A stretch of DNA of 64,000 bases from Ypsolopha sequella (taxonomy: Eukaryota > Arthropoda > Insecta > Lepidoptera > Ypsolophidae). The stretch is taken from NCBI GenBank assembly GCA_934047225.1, contig OW203988.1:6048229-6112228 (forward strand). Direction: 5' to 3'. Of the stretch, positions 1 to 10,683 are shown in pieces. The translations under genes were made by a program, and so were the position numbers. Below the pieces are notes generated by a model, which saw only the letters and a list, made by a program, of their open reading frames with translations, did no database searches and was not told the origin of the DNA. Each line of letters opens with the position of its first letter. Position 1 is the first letter of the stretch.

Positions 1-1
1 G

Positions 2-124
2 ATTTCTGAGGTGTCTAAAGAAGAGTGGTCATTGGTATTTTCCAATTAGTTCAGACGTATGGAAAAGTGTATACGTGCTCAGGGTGAATACTTCGAAAAG
101 ATCGATACTTGTAATAAAGAATAA
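2..124 (+). pseudogene. Mariner-type transposase C-terminus, remnant
   Basis: In the frame starting at base 2 the translation has the form of a mariner transposase C-terminus: an acidic stretch, then RRMEKCIRAQGEYFEKI and a stop at 122-124. A TAG at 47-49 stands where the family usually has Trp. Only the tail is in the window. It lies on the strand opposite the aminoacylase gene and is a dead insertion. The family is judged by eye from a short segment. Confidence 0.45.
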
Positions 125-298
125 ATTTTATAATTTTCGAGTATCTAATTTCTTTTGGCATGCCCCTCGTACTGAGCTATTGGCGAGAATTGCCACAGAC
201 GTTGATCTTATTCACCGTTAACTTCCTAATATGCACTTTGTACCAAGCGCCTGATGTTTAAACTTAATAGGAGCCAGTGTAAGGACATATACTGACAC

Positions 299-407
299 TG
301 GTCTGCATGAGGTTGATGGTAGTGACGTCACCGAGCCACCGGCCAGCATCCAGCTTGCGTTTCTCTGCAGCCCGTAGGTCCATCAGCTTGCCGACCATAA
401 AGTGGAG
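299..407 (-). CDS. Aminoacylase-1-like exon 6 (last in window)
   Basis: Encodes [19 protein letters not shown], then [11 protein letters not shown], the lid-domain strand that precedes the usual GGVQ segment. The acceptor gtgtttcag ends just before 407. The donor is either GTGTCA after 299 or GTATAT after 293; the first fits the family better. Later exons lie outside the window. Confidence 0.82.
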
Positions 408-3400
408 CTGAAACACCCTCAGGCTTAGTACCTCATTGCCTTCAACAAAGTGAGACCTCTTTAACAAAGCTGCTGCGACTATGTGTCCATTCGCTCACCG
501 CAGCATAATTTAAAACCGACTGTGGGTTAGGGATCCGGATTTGCCATTCCCTGAGCATTTATCAAAAAATGATGAGGAAGAGTCCTTTAGAAAATAAATT
601 GTCAAGTTCTCTTATATTTAATTTATATTTACTCTCAGGTTACTTATGACAGGATGACAATATTTATGTAGCATTTCAAATATTTCGCTGAATCTAATTT
701 TTTTTACTAAAGGTGACAAAAGAAGGAAAATTATTCTCTATTTTGTTTAAGTGTACCAATTTATTTTCTCCTCACTATTCCATCCATCCATCCAGCCATC
801 CATCAGCCTAGTTCGTCCACTGCTGGACATAAGCCTTTCCAGAACTTTGCCACTCCCGGCGGTCATCCTCGAAGAATTGCCTATACTCACACACGCTGGG
901 CAGGCGGGTTGGTGAGCGCGGTGCCGGAACCCTCGCACCGGTGACACCGCTGCCCGTCACCAGTCTGTTCCATATAAGGCCCGGCTATTAGGGATGGATA
1001 TACCGCCATCTATCGGTCCCAGGCATGGTGGGCCTCCTGGTTTTTTGTCTGTGAGCTGTCCTCTTACTCTCCCCCGAATTATTTCAAGGGGGTCTCCAAG
1101 TAAGATGGTGGTACCTCCACAGTCGAGCCCGGCATCAGCTCTACCACCTGTAGACCACCACCTGTAGACTACCACCTGCCTCACTATTCATAACGCTCAT
1201 ATTCCTCACGCTCAAACTGCGAACCCCTTACCACATTGTCCACTGTGTGAGCAAATCGACAAAAACTTCGTTATATATGACAAATACAATGTTTGTTTAC
1301 CTACCTTTTCACCTGCTGTGCCAGAGTTTAGAAGCGCGCCATGCCCTGGCTCGCCCTTGCATATCACCTTAAATTCTGAATTGAAAAAAAAAAGGTTCAA
1401 CAAGAGAATAATATTATTATTAGAGTGTATTACAAACTAGAAATTATCAATCAGAAACAAATCCAAAGACAGAATTTGAAAAAATTCCCCGGGCCAGGAT
1501 TCGAACCTGCGACCTCTTGTTATCAAGACAAGCACGCTACCAATTGCGCCACCGAGGTTCCTACCCAGACCGGTGAATTCTTCCATCATACTTGTCCAGT
1601 GTTATTTTTGCATCTGCTTGATATACTAGCTTGTACTGCACATACAGAACGCTTACGAGGGCGTTATGTGATTTCACGCCTTGTTCTAAAGAAACACAGT
1701 CATGGCGCTGTCGTCGCTACAATATTGTTGCTTCAGACAGTTAAGAAATTCACAATTCTCATTAACTAAGATTATGTTTATTTTGCGAAATCCATCGCTA
1801 TGAATACTCTAAATGTTATTAAAGTGCATTACAAACTAGAAGAAGAGAATAACTAGAGAATAATAATTACGTCATGCATGAATATCAGAAAATTGACCGT
1901 CACTCCAGTAAAAAATATGTTGTAAACCTGGCCCTAATTCCGAAGTAATAGCGTCCGTCCGATGCCATCGTTATGTTTCACCATCTCAGGAAAGTCTAGC
2001 CTAGATCCCGCTAATTGCTAAAACAGGAGCGTTGCCTAATTTGATTGTAATCTAAGGTTTAATGTATCTACTTCGCAAAGTTCTGCTGCTGTTAATGTTG
2101 CAATGCATAATGTTGTACCCGTACGTACTGCTTGTTACGAATCCTTAATCTAGGTCAGTAACCTGTACTTACTTGCAAAATGTATTCTATTTATATCTAA
2201 TTTATTATTTTCCTTTCTTTTAAAAGGTATTAAAATTGGTATTTCTGAAGTATGTCATATTGAAATATCAAGTAAGATTTTTGATAGCAAATGAAAATGT
2301 TGGTCCTGATAATCAGTACAAGAATCCTGTGAATCACAAATATTACACTAGAAAAGCCGCCAGAAATGCCTTCCAAATTTATAAATTCAAAAACTATTAT
2401 GGTCAAAGAACAGATAAATATTTAATACCAAAAATATTTAACGCCGTACCTGTTGGCTTCTCAGAATGTAATGTAACCCGTTCTATATTTAAAAATAAGT
2501 TAAAATCATTAATATTGCAGAAATGTGATATTTAAGTGTAGATAAAACGATGATTTTAACTTTAAACGATTAAATTGAAACTGTGAATTTTTTTTTTTAT
2601 GCTTATTTAAACAGAGAGTTTTTTCTGGCCTACAAACTGCATTACAGTTTGGCAGAAATATTTGTATGTTCCAAATATTTTCATATGGAAATAAACGTCT
2701 ATTATTATAAACCAAAAAAAAAAAAAAAAACAAATTTGTAGACGTACTTGTGAACAGAATTTTAAGTTTCTGTGTCAACTGCAAGTGCCCTATAAGTTTT
2801 CACGGTGACCCAATTTGCATGAAATTGATTTCGTAAAGGGAAATAAATTGTTTTTGTGTTGTATTAGAAGCGTGATTTCTTAACATCATCATGCGGCCGT
2901 AGATTTTTGTAGGTGGTATTGAGTTTCAACTTGATATCTTTGACGGTTCCCGAATAAAAGGGTCTTGATAGACGGACAGACAGACAGACAGACGGACAAC
3001 AAAGTGATCCTATAATAGTACCGTTTGTTTATTTCGAGGTAAAGAACCGTATAGCAAACGTGATGATTGATAAAAGCGCGAAACTGATCATGAATTCTAA
3101 AAATGAGCAAACTTCTTACAATTTATATAAATTTTCCCTTGTTTAAGGAACTTACGGAAAGTGATCCTTTCTCCACTGAACAGAATAATTTCATCTTCCT
3201 GGTTCGGCATGGACTCGTCCAGGTGAAAGCCAACGTTGAGATTTCTAAAATCCTCTGTCTCTATGAAGTTACGCATCCCATCGTGGCTACCTGTCTCCTC
3301 ATCTACAAAACAAAGTTAGAATTATGTTTTCTTATCTTTACAGCTTTTACACACATTCAGTGAATGAAAACCCCCAATCGATCATATTTCGACATCAGTA

Positions 3401-6400
3401 GCTACAATCATTATATTAATCCTCTCTACTAACTCTAATTTTGATGTTATCGTTATGCTCCTTACTTAATACTGACTCTGGTTTTGATATCCTACAAATC
3501 CCATCCTATCCCACTATTCCACTAATATTAATTATAAATGCGAAAGTTTGGATGGATGTATGTTTGTTACTCCTTCACACCGTAACTACTGAACCGATTG
3601 GGCTGAAACTTTGCACAAATGTAGTTCTAGACCTGAAAAAAATATAGGCTACCTTATATTGCATAAATGGAACCCATGCGAACAAGAAATATAGTCGTTC
3701 AGAGACGCGGCTTGGCCTTCAGCCTCGCCCAACATACTATACTAGGGGATTAAATCAGTTATCAAAGACCGCCATAGGCACATTAGCAGAGGATTAATTA
3801 AAAAAACAAAAAATTGTGTCGATCAGAAAAGCGACTCGGCCTTCGGCCTCGCCAAAGTCGGAAACCTGTCTCGGTCTTTGGCCTCGCCAAAAACACTTTA
3901 CATGGGGATCAAATTAGAAATGCTGACAACCAAATACACTCCAAACCAGAGTCAGATCAAGTACGTACTAAAAATAAATGATCTGAAAAATATTTACAGA
4001 TTCTGTACAAAAACTTTTGTTTTGTTATAATACAAAAACTTAATCAACGCGGGCGAAGACGCAGGCAAAACCTAGTTAATAATATATTATGGTTATGATC
4101 GATATGATATCCTTATGGTTCTTGCTATCGATATTATATCCTTATGGTTCTCACTATCGATATTTTATCCTTTTGGTTCTCACTATCGATATTATATCCT
4201 TATGGTTCTCACTATCGATATTATATCCTTTTGGTTCTCACTATCGATATTATATCCTTATGGTTCTCACTATCGATATTATATCCTTTTGGTTCTCACT
4301 ATCGATATTTTATCCTTTTGGTTCTCACTATCGATATTATATCCTTATGGTTCTCACTATCGATATTTTATCCTTTTGGTTCTCACTATCGATATTATAT
4401 CCTTATGGTTCTCACTATCGATATTTTATCCTTTTGGTTCTCACTATCGATATTATATCCTTATGGTTCTCACTATCGATATTATATCCTTTTGGTTCTC
4501 ACTATCGATATTATATCCTTATGGTTCTCACTATCGATATTTTATCCTTTTGGTTCTCACTATCGATATTATATCCTTATGGTTCTCACTATCGATATTA
4601 TATCCTTTTGGTTCTCACTATCGATATTATATCCTTATGGTTCTCACTATCGATATTTTATCCTTTTGGTTCTCACTATCGATATTATATCCTTATGGTT
4701 CTCACTATCGATATTATATCCTTTTGGTTCTCACTATCGATATTATATTCTTTTGGTTCTAACTATCGATTCTGTATCACCACGTTCGATAGTAATAAAT
4801 CTAACACTTTAGATAAACTTATTGATTTTGTCCCAATTTTCACTGTAAGATTATTAATTTATGATAAACTATAGCTTCTGCCCGAGGCTTCGCCCGCGTG
4901 GCCTACAGGTAACAAATTACTACACTTATGTATGGTAGTGAATATTGGGTATGGCGAGATAAATATCAAAGTAGAGTGAATGCAAATACGTTCCTTACGT
5001 AGTATGTGTGGTTTAACATTGAATGAAAGTGTGATAAATATCGACATACGGGATCGTTGCGGTCTGAAAGAAGATGGAGTGACTAGAATAGAAAAAGGAA
5101 TGCTTCGGTGGTTTGGACATATAGAGAGGATGAATGACGAAAGAAATTTATGGTGCGCAAGTGGAAGGCACAGCTCGACCAGGCCGCCCTAGAAGGACGT
5201 ATGCTGACCAAATTGGCGACATACTTAAGAAGGGCCATGTCAAAAGTACCCGGAATAGAAGAGCTTGTATGACTAGATTGATGGCTGTGGAAGAGGCGAA
5301 AGGTGTGTCTGGATTGTAGCAGATGGAAATCTGTAATCTCTGCCCTCTGAGAGACAGGCGTGTATATATATATATATAAGTCGTCAACTTAAAATCACTA
5401 ATGCAGGATGCGTCGTTTTTGGTTGAGGTAACCTCTGTGATGTAGAAACAGACGCGTTTGTATTTGGAAGCTATTTATGTAGCCACGCATTCCAAAACAA
5501 CTTTTCTGAAGGCTGTAACGGATGCAAACTACAAAGTAACAGTAAGTATGTCAAGTTTACGCACTGGTATGACCATTCTGTCAACGAAGATGCTATGTGT
5601 TTAAAGTTGCTAATTCGCTAAACCCAGGTATCTTTGTATGGAAAGTATATACTCATAGGTGTATATACTTTATACACCTATGAGTATATATACTTTTCAA
5701 ATGTGTTATTATGACTGTTTTTTTATTTTTCCTATGTAATCTCTAATACTCGTAGTTTATTCACAGTTTTTAGGTCAGGCTGTGGCTAGACAGACATCAG
5801 TGAAAATAAATAGCATTTGCTTCCCAATTCAAAGCTCATTCAACAGCGGTTCAAGGGATCAGTGGGTCTACCGCGTAATTCTCATTTTCATCAACATCAA
5901 CTTGAGATTGAACTTTGACGTGCGTGCGACGACGCCCGCCTAACATGCCATCTCTTTTGCACGCGTTGAATTTCGCATCCATTTGCTTGAAGTTGATACA
6001 AATGAGAATTACGCGGTAGAGCCCCTGCTTACCAGGAACGAACATGATGTGCACAGTTCTCTTTAGCCTGACTCCTGAAGCCTTTAGTCTTCTGACAGCC
6101 TCCAAGTGCTGAATCCCAACTCCCTTCATGTCCTGGGTTCCTCTCCCGTATATCCAGCCATCGGAGGTGATCTTAGCCTCGAACGGTGGATGGGTCCAGT
6201 GCTCCTGTTGAATTTTATGGCTAGGTACTTGAGTTGATAATAACAGCATTCTTTTCTTCCTATCTTTCCCTAGTTTATCTAATTTATATTATAAACTAGG
6301 GAGAGATACAAAGTCAGGAGAAAGAGAACTGCTTGTAATTTTTTTGATTATATTTGTTGCTAAGGAGCATAGTGGACGGGTCACCAACATCGACAGAGCA

Positions 6401-8847
6401 CTTTTTGGGCTCCTTGATGTCCGTTTGTCTGTCCATCTGACTGTGGCGATTGCGCTATGCGTTTGAATTGCAATACCACAGTAGGACCTCGGAGAAATAA
6501 GGGAATTGTCCGATGTCGATTCAAGCATAACTCATGTGTATAAATCCGTGTTGTCGTACTGTGGTACGGTGGTATTGTAATACTGTAGTCCTTATTGGTA
6601 CAAGCCCGTTAAGGCGATTACCGTCGCCAAATTAGCAGCTCGATGTTTGTCAGTATGAATATCGACGGAAACGACATTGAAATAACGTTCAAATCAGTGC
6701 ACAATGCGTGGTGGCTGTTACGACGCTCGCTGCGTCCTTGAAAGGGCAAAATAGGAGAAAATAATATTTTTCACATGGACGTCATTGTTAGATTGAATAA
6801 TTCTATGTTATATTTATAGCTATCAAGTTTATCTATTTATCATAGCATAAATGAATTAAATCACCTAAGCTGCTAAGGAGCAGTAGGAAATTCAAGCCAA
6901 AAAAACACCATTCAGTTGAAACAATTTTTCATATAGAAGTTTTGGTGGTACGAAAAAGAAAAATGTTGCGTATGTTGTCGTAGAGTTGATAATCCATAAT
7001 ACATTTTTTCAATATTTTTGGTTTGGCCATAAAAGAGGAGTAGGCTTTAGAAAGTACCCAATTGGCGATATTAAGGGCCTTAAACATAAGGCCCCCGGGC
7101 CACAGTGTGCCCCGCGGACACCCTCAATAGGCCTGCGAACGCAGTTGTTTTCATACACTCTGGCTCTATATACAATATTACTCTATAATTCTCTTTCTGG
7201 AAGCACATATACCTACTTGCGAGCAGTCCTTTTCCCGCAAGAAACATGTAAAGACAAAAATCATTCATGGACGGCCACCTAAATGGCCTTTTTCGCATTG
7301 CGACATCTAAAATATCACCTGATATATACACACTCTGCAAACAAAAAAAAATGTCAACTATTAATATTTATTTACTTATTTGTATACAAAAGCAACCTAT
7401 AATTTCAATCATTTCATGGTACTGCCCAACTAAATTTGTGTTTTATTGACTTTTGCTCTCCTGCATATCTATTTTGGCCCGCCACAATGTTAAAAATATC
7501 TAATCTAGCCCACCATAAAATTACGTTGGGCACCCCTGGTTTAGTATGATAAATGAGTTCGCTTTTTAGCCTTTCTTACGTTATCTCTTACCAGCAGGAA
7601 CGATATCTCGTACCATCAGCCTGAGGGACGTTTATTGTTAGATTATATTACCTCATACGCAGGAACTACATCCATGTGCGAGTTGAGCACAACGGAGGGC
7701 AGGTCGGGCTGCAGGCCCTGCCAAGTCACCACCACGATCGGCTTCCTGCGCACCGGCTCCAACACTAGCACCGGCAGCTCCAGGCTGGCCGCTTGCTGCT
7801 CCAGGAACTTGACGCAGCCGGCTGAAGGACGTTCATTGTGAGTAGGTAATGCTTACGAAGTCATTTTTTTGGATGTGAAGTTTATAAACTTATATAAGTG
7901 ATATTAATTTATGTAGCCAAATTCATACTGGAGGCTTGCTAAGTGATCAGTATCACGGATCGATAACACTTTTTGCTAACTTCACAAATAAAAGCTTACG
8001 TAGAGCGAACACGGAAAAAATAATTTACGAATTTCACAAAAATTGTCATCGTACCTTTATACTGAGCACTTGCTGAGTGTTCAGTATAAATTTGGCGATA
8101 TAAATTAATGTCACCTTGTAAGTATGCCGGGTGTAAATAAATTATAATTATATAATATTATAAACTACTGGGTATACTGAAAACCTTTCCAAAAAACATA
8201 CTTGCATAAGTGAAAAAATATGTAGTTGGGCCAATTTTATTTCGAGAGGGCCAATTTTGTTTGCGCGCCTATATTTTTAGGGAAAAGTTGTTCAATAGCA
8301 CAGATCACCTTTATACAAGTTGTTAAGATGATAACCTTTGTTCTTAAAACGGGGTGTTCTACCCATTAAACAAATTTTAACTATGGGACCAACCCTAAGA
8401 TCGCAAAAAATAAATCAGCTGTTTTATAAATTTTGGTTGAGTAGGTATTTAACTTTTCTATGGAATAGCTGATTTTTTTCTTGATTTCAGGTTTGGTGTC
8501 GTAGTAAAAGTTGTTCATATCCATGGATAAAACAACCTGTTTGAAGGGAAAAGGTCATCGAATTATCACCCGTATAGGTTCAGTAAACTATGGGGTTTCA
8601 TTTAAATAAACCTGTCCATTGACGCCTGGCATATTAATGTCATCTATGTACTTATAGAGTTCCTCACATCCAGATTATTTACTTTTCTTTCTGCGTTTAT
8701 ATAGAGTTAGTTAGTCTAAGATTGGTCTTCTCGTCATGCAACAAATTGAAAAGTCTCACCATAATCCACGTCAGGATGGACGCTGCGGATCCTTATATAT
8801 TCCCTGAACCGCTGCACGCTGGGATTGCTCTCCCATTTAGAAGTCAT
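299..8847 (-). CDS. Aminoacylase-1-like M20 peptidase, 5' six exons (partial gene)
   Basis: Aminoacylase-1 hydrolyses N-acyl-L-amino acids in the cytosol with a two-zinc M20 active site. Six coding exons join in frame, in transcript order: 8847-8760, 7821-7652, 6204-6033, 3302-3156, 1375-1305 and 407 to about 299. All have GT/AG borders and the phases match. They give about 252 residues, and the rest lies beyond base 1. Residues matching the human enzyme, with a constant offset of two, are visible: His78 and Asp80 (NSHMDVVP), Asp111 (GRGTQDMK), Glu145-Glu146 (DEE), Glu173 (LDES) and His204 (PGHG). The reading frame is unbroken, so this looks functional. The ATG at 8847 is chosen because MTSKWE matches the usual start. 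The frame stays open upstream, so a slightly longer N-terminus is possible. No signal peptide is seen. Introns carry a Helitron, a minisatellite and several MITEs. Confidence 0.93.
791..1003 (-). repeat. LINE 3'-end fragment, copy A
   Basis: Shares a long sequence with 23960-24168 (opposite strand) and 25252-25690. In its sense direction it encodes a retrotransposon C-terminus, with WQSS and QQW residues just before the stop. It lies in an intron of the aminoacylase gene. Confidence 0.65.
1305..1375 (-). CDS. Aminoacylase-1-like exon 5 (dimerisation-domain His)
   Basis: Short 71-nt exon encoding [18 protein letters not shown] and TAGEK. The PGHG motif carries His204, which corresponds to the human residue contributed in trans by the dimerisation domain. 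It sits between a polypyrimidine acceptor ending ttcag and the donor GTAGGT. Confidence 0.9.
1424..1840 (-). mobile_element. tRNA-derived retroposon flanked by imperfect repeats
   Basis: The minus strand at about 1487-1562 folds as a degenerate tRNA with a B-box (GGTTCGAATCC) and acceptor, D and anticodon arms. The segment ATTACAAACTAGA occurs at both ends (about 1428 and 1826), like a target-site duplication. The anticodon loop and acceptor pairing are imperfect, so it is called a SINE-type retroposon and not a tRNA gene. Confidence 0.5.
2190..2535 (+). pseudogene. LINE reverse-transcriptase C-terminal fragment
   Basis: An open frame of about 100 residues ends in [20 protein letters not shown], then [10 protein letters not shown] and a Lys-rich tail. 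This composition is typical of the region after the RT domain in jockey/CR1-type LINEs. There is no RT catalytic motif, so it is a 5'-truncated copy. The clade assignment is uncertain. Confidence 0.45.
3156..3302 (-). CDS. Aminoacylase-1-like exon 4 (catalytic Glu)
   Basis: Residues 145-192 plus split codons at both ends. It begins [10 protein letters not shown], giving the catalytic and metal-binding glutamates 145 and 146, then LDES with Glu173. The acceptor ttgtag precedes 3302 and a consensus donor GTAAGT follows 3156. Confidence 0.92.
3520..4077 (+). mobile_element. Lep1-like non-autonomous Helitron
   Basis: Starts near ATTATAAATGCGAAAGTTTGG and ends with CAACGCGGGCGAAG then CTAGT, the ends of a dispersed lepidopteran Helitron. 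Relatives lie at 32173-32927 (minus) and 57815-58285 (plus). It is directly followed by the 29-bp minisatellite. Family naming is from recall. Confidence 0.6.
4099..4770. repeat. 29-bp minisatellite with about 22 TATCGATA octamers
   Basis: A 29-bp unit is repeated about 23 times with mostly single A/T changes (TTATGG versus TTTTGG; ATTATAT versus ATTTTAT). Each unit contains the palindrome TATCGATA, about 22 exact copies by my count. The unit has no stop codon in any plus-strand frame and 29 is not divisible by three. All three frames therefore stay open for more than 200 codons; these are not genes. It lies in aminoacylase intron 3. Confidence 0.95.
4871..4908 (-). repeat. Helitron 3'-end fragment
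   Basis: On the minus strand this carries the GGGCGAAGCC-type 3' end seen in the Helitron ending at 4077, in opposite orientation. The two inverted Helitron ends bracket the 29-bp minisatellite. Confidence 0.5.
4912..5385 (+). pseudogene. LINE endonuclease/RT C-terminal fragment, frameshifted
   Basis: Encodes [15 protein letters not shown], then [28 protein letters not shown] and, in another frame, [18 protein letters not shown] and [11 protein letters not shown]. This is the conserved tail of a LINE polyprotein common in moths. A frameshift near 5150 separates the two halves. The end is followed by a TA dinucleotide run (5365-5377). Copies of the same tail occur at 20930-21135 and 37810-38175. 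Confidence 0.7.
5641..5698. repeat. Perfect AT-rich hairpin
   Basis: Arms of about 22-25 bp around 5641-5665 and 5671-5698 pair through ACTCATAGGTGTATA with a loop of a few bases. It lies in an intron and may be a replication-slippage palindrome or a solo MITE core. Confidence 0.7.
5864..6024. mobile_element. Fold-back MITE abutting aminoacylase exon 3
   Basis: 161 bp with terminal inverted repeats GGGTCTACCGCGTAATTCTC. An inverted copy lies at 11170-11329. Its right end sits eight bases inside the splice donor of exon 3. No clear target-site duplication is visible. Confidence 0.8.
6033..6204 (-). CDS. Aminoacylase-1-like exon 3 (bridging Asp)
   Basis: Residues 87-143, [10 protein letters not shown] through GRGTQDMK (Asp111, bridging zinc ligand) to HIMFVP. 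The donor GTAAGC begins at 6032. A 161-bp MITE starts only eight bases into the intron (6024), so reading on past the exon gives a misleading hybrid tail. Confidence 0.93.
7652..7821 (-). CDS. Aminoacylase-1-like exon 2 (zinc-ligand His/Asp)
   Basis: Residues 31-86, from [16 protein letters not shown] to [11 protein letters not shown]. It holds the first metal-ligand His78 and Asp80. The acceptor cttcag precedes 7821 and the donor GTAATA follows 7652. The exon is clearly more GC-rich than its introns. Confidence 0.92.
7905..8105. mobile_element. Degraded TA-type fold-back MITE
   Basis: Shares AAATTCATACT, GGCTTG and AAGTGATCAGTATCA with the better preserved elements at 14939-15205 and 39109-39331, and has matching inverted halves. 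The ends are eroded. It lies in aminoacylase intron 1. Confidence 0.5.
8760..8847 (-). CDS. Aminoacylase-1-like exon 1 (start codon)
   Basis: Encodes residues 1-29 plus one base. It reads [18 protein letters not shown] and then [12 protein letters not shown], the N-terminal helix region of M20A aminoacylases. The donor GTGAG begins at 8759. The phase-1 end joins exon 2 to make an Ala codon. Confidence 0.88.
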
Positions 8848-9193
8848 CTCGTCGTGCAACTTCTCTATCTCACACCTCGATATAAACTAAGTGATAATCG
8901 TAGATACTCGGCTTATTAAATAACAAGTGTCAGTCAACATACATTATCTTGTAAGATAACAGCAAAGTATTTGCTTCTAAAAAATAATTTCTATAGATAA
9001 ACGAATAGTTAGCTGGTGATTTTCATTTTTGTATAACTACAGGAAAGACTAGATATGCATGTATCAAGTAGGTAACGAAAAAAACTAAGATTGGCTTAAA
9101 ACTGTTGTAGTCGCCAACAACCTTGAGTCGACCTGTGTCGTTACAAATATCGACAGAAACTATATTGAAATAACGTTCATATTTACAGGTCCG

Positions 9194-9311
9194 GCAGTAA
9201 ATAATGCAAGTCGTATCGTAGCGTCATCTCTGTCGCACGAAGCACTAACAGTCCGATGACAGAGACCGTGCTCTACGAAACCGAAGATAGCCGATGCGCA
9301 TTATTTACTGC
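9194..9311. repeat. Small imperfect fold-back
   Basis: GCAGTAAATAATGC at the left end pairs with GCATTATTTACTGC at the right, with imperfect pairing further in. It lies just upstream of the aminoacylase start. Confidence 0.5.
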
Positions 9312-9394
9312 ACATTATTTATGGCACAACATATTTTAAACAATTAATAACTTTATTATTGTACATACCTCAGTTCTTTAATGTAATTATTCAA

Positions 9395-9800
9395 AATTTT
9401 TTCTCTTGTAACCGGTCGGCCACAGCTTCAGGCTTCGAGAGGCGCGCCAAGCGGTTCTTCTTGCGACGGCGCCGGCGGAGAGAACAAATGTATGAAGTTG
9501 TATAGAGCCGGCCATGGGTCGCCGCTCGCGCGTCTGATCCGGTTTCGAATGACTTGCGCCCTCGGGAAGGCGGTGTGCGAGGAGGCGGGCGGTTGAAACA
9601 GTGATCGAGCGCACAGGACGAATCTAGTGTCGAGCGCTTTGAGCGAGCGAGCGCGCTATACATCCGATGCGGTGGAAGGCGCCGACGGGTGTCGTGGCAG
9701 GGCAAAGCCCGTCGCAAAAACCACCTGGAAGCGCAGCAAGAAGCGCCGCCAGAAGCCTGAAGCTGTGGCCCTGGCGTAAGGGGTGTACCCAGCCGCAAGC
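9395..9800. other. GC-rich island with 19-bp inverted ends
   Basis: A block of about 400 bp, much more GC-rich than its surroundings. GGCCACAGCTTCAGGCTTC at 9418-9436 is exactly inverted at 9752-9770. Both ends read toward basic peptides ending KPEAVA on opposite strands, as if two retroelement tails were joined head to head. Reading frames inside it look like composition artefacts. No gene is assigned. Confidence 0.4.
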
Positions 9801-10558
9801 CGATAGCCACACCAAAAGACAAATCATCAAGAAGTAGATAATAATATTTATACACGAGATATTTTTACTCCTGTAAATGGGGTGGTCATGATTTGAAATA
9901 ATGACCCCATTGGAGGATTTGAAATATTAAAAATTTATCTTTTGTTTATCTTCTATTGTCATATAATTAAAAGCCATTTATTGGTAAACATTTAAAATAT
10001 ATTTATTTATATTTCAAAAACAAAGTTTTGCCAACTTGTATCTTTTTTATACTTCATATACGAGTAATATATTTTATTTATTTTATGCTTTATAATGAGT
10101 CTCTCAAAATTTAAATTAAATCACCAAACAAGACAAAGCTTTATATGTACTATATTTAGTACATAGTCGTATATTTTGCCGTCTTGAAATTATTAGCTTC
10201 GAGTAAGATATAAGTCTTACTGTTCTTCCGTTGTTACATATTATGATAGGAGCTAACGTGAACCTTCTGTTTACAAGACACAAATCAGTGCAGATATGCA
10301 CAAAATATTTTCCCCTCTCATTTTCAGTACAAAACACTAAAGAAAGCCTCGCAACTTTTTACTCAACTGCCCCCAAAAAAAGGAGTGTATTTCAGGGTTC
10401 ATGTATGTATTTTTCTTCATTCCATTATATCTTCAGAACGCTTTAACCAATTTGGATGAATGAGGTGTCATTAGAATGTCTATACCATCCGGATTGGCAG
10501 CAGGTATAAAACTATCAAATAAAAATAAATAATATTAAAATATTAACAAATAGGACTG

Positions 10559-10683
10559 CCATAATTTCAAAATGAACTTGGTAATGGCCCTCAGCGCACT
10601 CGGGGGACATACAAAACAACACGTATCTATTGTGGAGCTGTCCCCTGACTGCATTGGGTGTCGTTACTACGTTCATTTTGAAA
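10559..10683. mobile_element. Short fold-back MITE
   Basis: ATTTCAAAATGAAC at the left end is exactly inverted at the right end (to about 10681). Pairing continues imperfectly toward GGGGACA/TGTCCCC inside. No host function. Confidence 0.7.

Noticed and set aside
4089..4874. Three overlapping open frames of 215-261 codons with repeated [17 protein letters not shown] peptides
   Set aside because: They are the same 29-bp satellite unit read in three frames. The unit lacks stops, so all frames stay open; no start context, splice sites or family.
5851..6249. Aminoacylase exon 3 extended to 132 residues
   Set aside because: Residues after FVP read through the splice donor into a MITE; exon 4 supplies the correct DEE continuation.
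9391..9855. 154-codon minus-strand protein
   Set aside because: Arg/Pro/Ser-rich low-complexity translation of the GC-rich island, with other frames equally open; no motif.
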